Assembly: GCA_911728455.2 (NCBI GenBank)
Contig: OU452229.1
Coordinates: 6,685,854-6,749,853 of the forward strand
Direction of reading: 5' to 3'
Source: Marthasterias glacialis
Lineage: Eukaryota; Echinodermata; Asteroidea; Forcipulatida; Asteriidae
Length of the DNA: 64,000 bases
Positions 45,301 to 57,300 of this stretch are shown one piece after another. Position numbers and translations under genes: made by a program. The notes under the pieces were generated by a model. The model saw only the letters and a list, made by a program, of their open reading frames with translations. It was not told where the DNA came from and ran no database searches. Position 1 is the stretch's first letter. Each line of letters opens with the position of its first letter.

Positions 45301-48300
45301 CATAGCTGTGGTGGTGTAAACCATCGTGAACGAGCTGCTCAGATTACACTCAGTACTTTGGAGTTTTTTTTCCCACAGGACTCTGGAAAGTACTGACTAC
45401 ACAGTGCTCAACACACATTGGTGTACAGGTAAAACATAAACAAGCATAACAATATTAAAAAAGAGCACCGTAATATGACACCATTTCTACAACGGACTTT
45501 CATCAGGACTTCACACCTAAATACCTCAGTATGCAATTGATCTTAAAAGATGTCCACCTCCTGTTGTGGGAGAATTTAAACAGTTTCAAGACTGGTTTGG
45601 AGGTTTGCATGGAGGTTGACTGGAGGTCAAGTGTTTGCGATAACACCATAGTCTCTTTTGCGAGTATGTGAGGTTCGGAAAGAACCAGGGTTTACTTGAC
45701 GTTTCTATTCATTATCAGAACAGGAGAATTATAATTTTAACACAGACTGTCATTATACCAACAAATAAAAAAGCTTGGGTAAAATTACCTGCTGGCCAGT
45801 ATTTTTCCATAATTCAAGTTATTATTATTATTATTAAAAAGATTTATATAGCACATTTCCAAAAAGACCAATGAGCTTCACAAAAGAATTTGAAAATAAA
45901 GTACAGAGGGCAATAAAATAATGAAAAACTAAAGCACAAAGGCAAGATAAAAAAGTTAAAATTGAGTAGATGTTCATCATCTACATATCATCTACATACA
46001 CAAGAAAACCAGAAGTTTTTCTTGTAAGATTTGCACCTAAATAACAAAAATTTTAATGCCTCTGGCAAACCCCTACAACTTTGACCCAATCTTTTGACCA
46101 AAGTGAAATTTTGGTATTTATCGTAAAAATTCACAATGTCCCAACAATGATTCAGAATTCAGTCTTTTGCCATCACAATCTAGAGAAAATGCTTCCTAGA
46201 CCCGATTCACCTGATGGATCACAATCTTGGCTGCGCAATTTTGGAAGTCAATGTGCCCGTGTGTTATACAGTGTTGTGCATATTTTAGGCGATTCGGCGT
46301 TTACAAGCTCACCACAATTTGTACGTGTAATTTGATTCCCAAAATGGCGAGCGTGGCAGACGGTAATAGCAAGTGACGTCGGTGCAATGGATCAATAAGA
46401 CTACAGGGAAATCTCAAACTAGTCCCCGGGTCAATTTTTGACCTTTTCACGACTGTTGTTACACACTACAGTAAATACACAGAAGTTTTGGGTTTTGCCA
46501 GAGTGGGTGTCAATAGACTGATCCGTTAAGCCCCGCCCCCTAAAGATATTGACCAATCACAGCATTGGCTACATCACCACTGTGCACATGGGCAGCACAA
46601 TGTGCGTCTCTTCAATGCCACACTGCACTACATGAATGCGCGCTATAAGAACGTGCACACATGTTTACATTTTCTAATAGGATTTTATTATGTCGGACTT
46701 TTGTCGGACAATCGGTGGCATAGCCAAGGCTGTGATTGGTCAACATGTATGGGGGCGGGGCTTAATGGATCGGTCTATTAGTAACATTCAAACAATAGTG
46801 AAGTAGATACATGACCCATCTACAAAGACTTCAAGCACATTACGCATCTAAAACACCACTCAGTTTCTCCTTCAAAGCGACAATGAACCATTCAAGAAAA
46901 TGACAAAAAAAAATCATGTACCTCATGGAGTCGAGAGCTAAGCCAGGGTTGTGGACGGTGGCCGGTGCCGGCCATATTGGACTGGTCGGCAGAGGTTGGA
47001 GGCGGCTCAGTCGCCTCTCAATCTCCTGTAGCTGATCCTTGTTGCTGTGCTCCTCCAGTCTCTGCTCTCGGTCCTGTAAGTCTGAACAAGCTTGCTCCAG
47101 TTGACTGGCCTTCTGCTTGTAGACCAGAACATCCTCCTTACTAGAAAGCAAAATAAAAGTAGCCTGTAAGTCCCTGCATCTGGAACCTAGGGAGCTCTGG
47201 AAAAGTCATCCATCTTGTTGAGATCTCAACTGATTTGTTTTTCATTAATTGATTATTTTATTCATACATCTGGTGGCCAAATAGCCAAATTACATGGATG
47301 TTACAATTAAAAAGTACAAAGAAAAACAACAGCAAGAATTATCAAAATTAACAAAAGCTTCAAGAAGTTAAAAATGGCACATTCTGCCTTACTGGCAGAT
47401 CCTGAGACAATTATTTTTTGGAGTATAAATGCCATAGTTATAGGCAAATGTATCCACTTCTTCTGACATATTCATTTGAGGTGACATCTTCAGAGTAGGA
47501 TGTCAATGTCCAAGGTAGTTTATCTCAGGAAGTGGACATCTTGTTCATGTCAGCCTCCTGAGAAAACGGTGTCAGGATCGCAGGAAGTCGAATGGGTCTT
47601 CCGGAGCACCAAAGGAACCTTTTGCAAATTTGACTTCTCACAAGTAGTTACAATGAATGCTCTTTTTATACATAAAAACAAAACAAAATCAAATTTAATT
47701 GTGTAATGTTAGGCCAAACTTATAACTTGCATTTGCAAAAAGAAGAAAATGCATCGCACACCAAACTTTAGCAGTTGTTCTTCAGACACAAAAACAAAAG
47801 TTTATAACAATGATAACTTTCCCGTCAAACAGACCCAGCGCCCGAACTAGGGTACAATTTTATGGGGGCACAAGGGGGTGCACAATTTTTCCTAGGGGGG
47901 CACTTTTGGCCGATTAAAAATGTAGTTTCCGTTTGTATTTTTCACAAACAAGCCTCTTTTCAGTGTTTTCTGACGTATTGGCGTAAAACAAAATACATTA
48001 TGTGTGTAAACAAATAAAAATAGTTTAAAAATGATCAAAATTACTACGTAAATGCTCATAAAATGTAACATTTTATTCTGGTAATTTTTAATCTCAAAAG
48101 TCCAGATTTCAAATGGGGGGGGGGGCACGTGCCCCCCCCCTTAGTTACGTCACTTAACAGACCAAGTACTAACTGCAAAAGCATGATTCAAAATGGGGAG
48201 GGGGGGGGGGTTCAGGACAAACCTTGATGAGGATGCAGAAAGCTGAGTGCCACAATGAGTCTGAGTCTGCTCTCTGTGTATCTGGTCTAACTGGTGGACC

Positions 48301-51300
48301 AGTAGATTGGTAAGGTCAACGTATTCACCTCGCACTTGTTCAATACGCTGGGATAGGTCAGTCTTCTGCATGTGGACAAGGGCATCTGTGCAAGACAGGG
48401 CCTATGGGAAGGCGAGAGATGATATATAAAAGATGAGGGAAGGTAAATTATTGATTAATGTTTACAAAAAAATGTATTGGTGATATTTCTACTGTTTCTA
48501 GCTCTCTTTTATATCAGCAACAAGGACAAGAACATTTTCCTACAATTTTTTTAGCACACAAGTTCTTAGTTCATTTGCCAAATGAGCACAGTAGGAAGTT
48601 AGGATATGCACAAAATCCCTCGACAAAACTAAAAAGGTAATTTGGTGTTCTCAACTTTGTAATTGCATAAAAAATAGAGCTAGTGGCCAAACACACTTGA
48701 AACAAAATACTTCCTTTGTCTTCTATACTTGCAAACTTTCAGAATAAACTGCATCATCACTACAAGAAAAGATAAGTCTTCTATTCTTTTTTATATTCCG
48801 ACTCAAAATACATTGAGGATCACAAAGAAGTGGTGTTTGAAGCTTTGCACGGTGTGAAGGGTAAGTGACTTTAATTGGTAAACTAGTAAACTTGCAGGTA
48901 CAACCATATAAAAATCTCTTTTGGGAGGAGTGGTGCCTCTGAAAAGAGCCGGTGTGGTCTCGACGTTTCACTCGTCTTCAGGAGGGTCACAAATGGTGGA
49001 AGATCCGGGTACTATTCTTACCTGTTATATATAACATCCTCTACTTTGGAAGAGTGTCCTCCATGTCTTCAAGTTTTCAATGAGGGTCGCATACAAAAAT
49101 ATGAAACCTCAATATTGGATGCAGAAACTCACTTGCAGAATTTGTTCAAGTTTTGCCTTGTCTTTTTAAGCGATGTCCAAAGCTTTGCATGGTGTGGGTA
49201 ATATTAAAGCCCCAGCTGAACATTGGGAAGTGTACTCTGTTCATTCTCCTGAAGATGAGCAGATTGCATTGTTGGAAGCGTCAAGATCAAACCCACGGCT
49301 CTCCTCAGAGTCAACACTCCTTCCATGAAGAGATTTTCACATGCTTATACCTGTACGTTTACTAGTAATAGACCATGTAACATTCCAGGGCCTTTCTGGC
49401 AGGCAAGATACTACACTGGTCATATGGGAAATTTTACATTGTGTCATAATTTCCACATAAATTCAAGAGTTATGAAAAAATAACAGCTGTACAAGTTTTA
49501 AGATGTGCCTCTTCCTTCATATCAAAAGTTGATAAAACTTGTATGGTGCAATCGCCATGAAATGTAAGATTTGATGTTTTCTTCCATTGGGCTGTGTACA
49601 AATCATGCTTGCAGAAAGTTCAGGCTCTGTGGCTATTTTGTAAACATGTGATGTCACAGGTCACATGATCTATAATTACATCTTGTTTTTTTTTTCCTTT
49701 ACAAAATTTGCCTTTGGGTCTTTCACGGAGAGAAGTTAACATGGTTGCAAAAACAACTTGAACATGACAGTAAGTTTACCTCTCTTAGTTTCTTGCTGAG
49801 GCCCTCTTTCTCTTGCTGGCTCCTGCACAGGATCAAGGAGAAAAAAGAAAGAAATGATATCAGTTGACGTCAAAGAATGTGCTTGGATCGAAGGAGATGT
49901 AGCATCTGGTTAATACGATGTAAACCTTCTTGGTCATTATAACAAGAGCTTCATACAGTCACATAAATTATTCAATAAATAACAAGGATGAGATTTGCCG
50001 AATGTGAACATTCCTGAAAATGGCTTGCGGGCCTGGGTACCCCCTTCCCCTTTATTCTAGACCCAGAAGGTTTACTGATTCTGTGCATCACTAGAAAAAC
50101 AAAACTAAGGGTTTAGACACAATGTGGATTATTTCTTTCTCCCTTTGGTGACTGCTTTATTTCCTTCAAAAAAGTTTGAAGGTCCAAGAAGATTTTGAGA
50201 GAATCCTGAAATCAGGAAAAATCTTGAGAAATCACATGCTTGAAATTTCGAAAGTGAAAGAAACTTTTCACCTTTCCGTTCATAAGTCTATCCTTACAAA
50301 CACTTCTATAGGTCTGTAACTCCAAGATGCCTCAGAATCTCCCATAAGCACATAATGGTGAAGTAACCCCTGATACACTTTCCCATCAGTGTATTTATGT
50401 GTGATCGATCAGTGCCACAGATTGCCACTGCAAAAATTGACCAAGGTTGAAAACCTTATCTCTCCCAACCGTGGCCCAAATTCCATTGCAATTGTGCACA
50501 GCTGGTGACTTCTCCTGTTTACCACTCTCACTGAAGCACCTAGGGTAATGGCTCTACTTTCTACATTTGTGTGTGATCAATCAGTTGCACAGATTGCTTG
50601 CCACTGCAGAAATGAGAACCTTATCTTTACCAATAGTGGTGACTTCTCCAGTTTACCACTCTCACTAAAGTACTTTGGGCAATGGCTCTACTTTCTACAT
50701 TAAGCATGTGTGTGCCTCAAAATGCCACTGTTGTGGCAAAGTGAGGCATGGGTTGGTTGTCTCCAGAAACACGCTGATAGTAGAAGGGTTAAGTAAACTC
50801 ACTTTAACACAACCATGACAACCATTGTAAACAGGAACAAATTTCTGTTTCTGTTGGGTTAATAATGAGTATTGATAATTTAACTAGTTGGTGCCGGATA
50901 TCGTGTATCAATGGAAGCGACGTTCAAACATGCCATTGTGTAAAGTCGGAATAACGGAACAAAGGTCGCCGAGACATTCCACTGCTGAGCATGCACAGAG
51001 CACGAACATGCCATCTAACACTTCAATTCAGCCACACACAGAGAAAACATGGTCTTGAATATTTCGCCGTTTTCTGGCTATTGTGTGGTCGTTTCTGTGT
51101 AATCCCCGATTCAAGACCTTTATCCTTTTGTTCCAGGATGAGGAATAAGAAACATCAAGAGGCTTCCACCATTGTTCATTCATTGTATTTTGGCTCAATG
51201 GAAGTCAGAGTGAACTAGGAATCTAGCCATGGTTCTGGGTTTAGTATCAATCCAATGCTGTAGGTTACTGCTGAGGTTTTACAATTCAGGGTGCATAAAT

Positions 51301-54300
51301 TTGACATTTTCTCAGCAGAGAAAACAAACCTCACATTGCAATGAAGAGAATCTTTGTTCTCTTGGCTTTGTTAAGTCAGGGTTTCTTTGTGCCAGCGGTA
51401 CTCTCAAAGAAAAAGGATTCCGGCAATTCCATCAAAATAATCACGCCAGGGGGATGGCAAAATGGAAGAATGTTAAAATATTGGTTAAAAGCCATTAACA
51501 AACATCAGAAAGTAAGCTCAAGATGAGAGTCATCTCTCAAAATAACGTCTGATTCTAGGAAGAAAAAATTAATAGAAAGTGAAAAAAAGAAAAGAAATGC
51601 TGATAAGCTTGTCACACTTACTCTCTGAGCTGCCTCTGCGTCACTGTCAGCTCATTGGACAGCTTGATACAGGTTTCCACGACGACCAGGAACTGAGCGC
51701 ATGTGACGTGGTGGTATCTGGTTGCTAGGGTAAACGGCGTCTGCTTCTTTTTGTTAAGTAGAGTCACGTCGGAATTATACTCCACCAGGGTCTGTGGATG
51801 TTGGTACAGATTTGTAATGGGAGTCAATGAGCAAGTGAGCGAGAGAGTAGGTGAGTAAGTGAGGGTCTGCGGATGTTGGTACAGATTTGTAATGGGAGTC
51901 AATGAGCAAGTGAGCGAGAGAGTAGGTGAGTAAGTGAGGGTTTGTGGATGTTGGTACAGATTTGTAATGGGAGTCAATGAGCAAGTGAGCGAGAGAGCAG
52001 GTGTGTAAGTGAGGGTCTGTGGATGTTGGTACAGATTTGTAATGGGAGTCAATGAGCAAGTGAGCGAGAGAGTGTGTTAGTGTTAGTGTTAGTGAATGTG
52101 TAAGTGTAATGGGGAGTCAGTGAGTGAGTGAGTGAACGAAAGTAGGTAAGTGAGGGTCGATGTATGTTGATGCAGGTTCTTAGTTGGATGGGTGAGTGAG
52201 ATCTGTCTACAGATGTTGATATAATTAGCTAGTGAACATGCTTAAGAAAAAACAAACCCCAGAACACCACTCGAGTTTTTGTATATAAAAATCCAACATA
52301 TGACACTTAGCAAGGCTGCAAAATGTACCACCAACACAAACTGAGCTTGGATGTAATGGAGCGTCTCAAATATGAAGGGAACATTCTCATGGGATCGGTG
52401 AAGTATTCCAGCGTGTGTACTAGACCTGTCCCTTGGACCTTCTGAACGTTCCATTGGAAAGTCCCATCAGAATGTTCAAATGCTTTACGCACATACTCAC
52501 TCATGTTGGATTGTTCCGAAGTTCGGCACAATGTCGCGGTCCAGCAGAACAATCCGGCGGTCTACTGGATTGCAGGCGTTAGCCTACGGAAACGCTTTTT
52601 GTTTGCGCCTACAACGTGCTGACTTTTGAGACGCCCCTTAATCCTACTTCATTGATTTTTGTTTACAATTTGAACACCACATGAGCTTTTACATACATGT
52701 GGACGGGTGACGCAACTGAAGGCGCTAGTTCTACTGATAAGACAAGTGTGTTGACCTTGATTGAGATGTCATACATACCTGAAGACAAGGAAGATGCCCA
52801 TATTTGGCAGCCAGATGGGCTGGGCTATTGTTGCTGTGGTCAGTCTGGTCCAGGGAGATGTCCTCCATCTGCATATGCTCAAGCAGCCTACGGAGGCAGG
52901 GTTCCTGACCAAATCTTGCAGCGAGGTGAAGGAGGGACCAGCGGTTGTCCTGGGCGTGGAGCTCAGATTTCGCCTCAGAATGTTGTATCATCCATGTTAA
53001 ACATGCTAATTGGCCATGCTAAAAAAAAATAATAATAAATAAAATAAATAAATAAATAATTCTGAGAACATCCAGAACATGAAAAATCGGATCAGCACAA
53101 AAAATATGAAAATGCTTCGATTGATGGCAATGGGAGGCATAGCAGACCCCACACAAATGTTGACTGACTGACCTATGACACTCTTAGTTCTCTTAGTTTG
53201 ACACATACGGTGGTGATTTTACTTGGTGGTGGTTTGCCAAACTTGCCATTTTCAACCAGAAGAAAAAGTATCAAATAAAACTTTTTATAAAAAAAAAAGG
53301 TTTACACATGGTTGTTTTGTTTTAAATTAGAAAAAAATTGACATTTCTCATCATTCCTACAGTCAGGTCCCTTCTAGCTTGCAAATGATGCAAGCTTTGT
53401 AAAACAAGGTAGTACAGACTGATGGATTACATGCAAAACATTAACACCTTTAACTAGGCAGTTTGACTAGCATGTGGCCCAGTTCCTCCAATATCCTCTT
53501 CTCCTATGTCACACCACACCAAGTTTCTTGGACTTAAGACATTCTTGGAATGCCTGATCCTTTGATAAGCACTGGTTGTTTGGACCTGAGGCCCCAATTT
53601 CTTTAAATTCCTTCACATTGGCAATAGGGTTTAGAAGGATTTGGGACTGTTTAAAGAATTTCCTTTGCAACATACATGTACATACATGAATCATCTATGT
53701 TAGTGTTAAATATGCACACATCAGAATGTCAAATTTAGAATATCTAAGGGAACTATACATTGTGACTCCCAAGAACAAACAAATGTATGTTTTAAATTAT
53801 TCATTGCTTTTACTCACTTTCACAGCCAAGGCAGCAGCTGTAAAACAGTCGTCATTCTCCACGGCCAGCAACCCCGCACAGGCCCCCGAGGCCAGCCAAG
53901 TCAGACAGTCAACATGGCCCCGTCTGGCCACGGCATGTAACAGCGTATTGCCCCGGTTGTCACGCACCTGTGACAACCCCTCGTTGGCCGCGAGCAGAAA
54001 CTCCTGTACAAACGTACGGATAATGAAAGCAAAGTTTGATGTGGGACGGCCCCCGGATAGATTTTTTTAATAACCCAACAGTTGCCTGAAGTGTTTTTCT
54101 GCCTGAATTATGCATACGGGGTTCCATGAAATGTGTGTTAAATTGGGGCATTCGTCCATGGGCTAGGCCATTACTCTAATTCGTCCTATACAACTAACGT
54201 CTACCCATGATCACTACCTACATATACAAATACATGTAGACTTTAAAAAGCAAAAATGATTGCAGTACACTACCTAGACAAAGCGACTATGAATGCCTCA

Positions 54301-57300
54301 AAGAATTAGATAAATTGTACATCTGCTCAGTGGCTCCCAACTCAATTTCTTTTGAGGGAATTGCATTTTTGATACCCTTCCACAGAACACTTCATTTCGG
54401 GAGTGTTTTTTTTCCTTTTTTCCCCTAAAATATCTGCTGTACATTATTACAAAAATTCAGACCACCCAATGTGACCGATTATTTATCATCACTGAGCAGA
54501 GCGTTGAGTTTTGTTCTGGAGGCAGATATTAATTTAAATAAATGGTGTCCAAACTCTTTACTTTAATGCAAGTGTGTGTACAGTAGGCCTAGAATTACAC
54601 GGAGCCCATGGTCTCTGTTGCCCCTGGTCCTGGCCTTGTTGCCCCTTCAAAAGTTTCCCATAGACAATAAGACTTTCCAATAGACTGTGTAAGTCTCGCG
54701 CGTATTCGAACATTATGGTTCGTTAAAGCGCGTGATTTTGTTTCCTTCACACGGTTACAGCAATGTGTGTGGGACCACAATGGTCCCAAAAATGTTCGAA
54801 TACGCGAGAGACTTGCACAGTCTATGGAAGTGCCCTTTGCAAAATGAAAACGGCCTTGCCCTCTTCAAGATGAAATTCCAGGACTGGTACATGGATCCCG
54901 TAACATACAGGCCTAACTAATAATTCACACAGGCAAAGCTGGCAAGTGGCCTCTATGCCCCTAGCCTACCCTGGTCATTGCCTTGGTGCCCCTTGAAATA
55001 GTCCAGTAGAGGTGCCTTTTACTATTACGGGGAAACTGCATTGCCCTTACAAGAACAAAGAATCAGGCCCAAACATGTACACAAATACTGTACTTCGTAA
55101 GAGAAGTCATTTGGTGGCTAAAAAAAAAAATCAATCCAAACGGAAATATTTTCAGGGTAGCTCAGATGACCCGGTGTGTAGAAGTATAGGGCATTCCTCT
55201 TGATCATTAATGTAGATATTATGAATTATGTTATGCCATTGATTGCATGCGTACATGTTGCTCCATAACAACTTTTTTAATCAAGGCCTGATTGCTTCAT
55301 TCTTGAAAGGGCAAGGGCACCAAGGCGTTTTCTTCTTGTAAAGGGCACCTCATTGTAAATTTCTATTGGAACATCTCAAGGGCACCAAGGCAATGACCTG
55401 GGACAATGAGGGCAGTTGCCTCCACTGCCTCCGTGAAGCATCAGGCCTGAGTTTATCTGGTCACTTTGAATCACATGCATAAATACATCCAAGAAAACAT
55501 TCTGTGAAATGTTTTGCTCTGATTAACATGATTAACGACAATGCAAATTTTACCAGAAACTTGGAAAAGGTACCGTGTCAAAAATATGTCTTCAATTGTC
55601 ATTTTTGTTTCTCTTTTTTTTCTAAGAAAGAGTGATATCTTATTTACAACTAGCATGAGTCTACATTTAATATGTTGTGTAATATAAATTGTCACTTAAA
55701 AAAATACACAGTTAGATTTAAGCAAATGGAACAAAAAGCCATGGGTCCCACGACCAATCAAACCGAAGCAGGCACTGTTATTCTTTAAAGTAAAATAAAA
55801 GGACAGCTAATAATCACGATTTGCAATCTAAGAGTAAACTCACCAGAACCTGTAAGTCCCCTCTGGTGGCAGCTTGTATAAGCTGCTTGGGAAGGGTATT
55901 GTCTCTAGCTCCGGGTGTTACAGGAGTTGCTACGGTAGCTGTCGACAACTGACTCCTTGATTGTGTTTTATCCTCCTGGAGCAAGTTTCCAGGTCTTCTG
56001 GGCTGACCATTGGCTACTGATGGGGTCACAAATTTCCCGGAGGATGACGACACTTGCTGAGATTTAATGTGTTTGGAATGTTTGTTGGCGATACGGTCTC
56101 TATCTCGTTCCTCTTTGTCTTTCTTTTTGTTTCTCTCCTTTGGACGGGTTTTCGAGTCCCGAGAGTCATCGTCCGACCCTGAGGTGCGACCGGAATGATG
56201 ATGATGATGTGGGGCTTTGTTGTTTCTAAGGAGGTTTGACATGAGGAACCGCACACTTTTCCCTCTTGGGATCTTCTGCTTGGTCCGGACGGGGGATAGG
56301 TGGATGTCGCTGGAAGCCAGACTAGAAGTAAGGCTGCCATCCCGGGACTCTGTGGTGCTGATAGAGGAGTTCAGACTATCCTGATCGTCACTTTGCGAAT
56401 GTCTGTAGTTGATGCTGATCCTTTGCTTTTGTCTTTGACCCTCAGGAGAGGGGCTCTTAGTTGGACTCTCCTCGTTGCTGGCTTCAAACTCCAGAATGAA
56501 CTGCCGGAGTTCTTCAGAGTTCACGTCGATGGAGAGCTCCTCATCTGACAGAACCCCATCTGCCAACTCTCCCTGGACGAGCACATCAACAAGTGCCTCA
56601 TTTTGAGATGCTTTGCTGTCTGAATAACTCCCATTCTGTTCATCTCGTTCAGCTTCATTGTTGTTGACCACAAGGCTCTGACCTTGGACCTCTACTTTCC
56701 TCTTTGATGACTTAGAGGTAAGAAACAACTTCTTCAACTCCTCCTCCAGGGATGTTTTTGACTGTGCATTTCTGATGGGGTGGTTGTTCTGTGTCAAACC
56801 ACCTGCAACATAAAAAACAACAAACTTGCAAAAGTAACTGAAAATACATGTGCATGGTACAATTATTCCTTCTAGTATTTGGACTAAATATCAGAGTGGG
56901 CTTCTTGAAGGAATTTGCCCCTGTTTTAGATCTATAAAAATATCAGACCAATGTGATAAAAGGACGGTAGAACATCAAACTACACAAACCCGTCCTCAAA
57001 AATTCCTGCATATAAAACAAACCTTAACTAAACTTAACGTCAGTCGATGTCAGATTTATTTTGATACTGATATATCGGAAACTCAACATCGAGTATACTC
57101 GATATGTCAAGTCCATGTATGACTGCGCAAGTTTAAAAACAAGGTCATTTACATGACACCTTTCCCTGTATGAAAGCATTGCAGCTTCATCACAGCAGTG
57201 CATTTTGACTTTGCGCAATCACCCCGTAGGAAAGAGAAGACAAAAACAAACGAACTAACAAAGAAAAAAGTCTGACATTTACACAGAATGATCCTAAATG

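Larger units (their letters stand above)
44864..46921 (-). other. SNCAIP: SNCAIP intron 9
   Basis: 2.06 kb. Has a poly-A run (44982-45010), a hairpin pair (about 45209-45321), a short ATT run (45820-45840) and the family 4 element (46513-46779). Confidence 0.5.
48402..49779 (-). other. SNCAIP: SNCAIP intron 7
   Basis: 1.4 kb. Carries two copies of the hammerhead-like repeat (48950-48985 minus, 49244-49285 plus) in opposite orientation and the linked AAGCTTTGCAYGGTGTG motif. Confidence 0.5.

Noticed and set aside
51775..52059. Repetitive 94-codon frame over the 75-bp minisatellite in another register
   Set aside because: It follows from the repeat length being a multiple of three; only the exon 6 register connects to conserved coding sequence.
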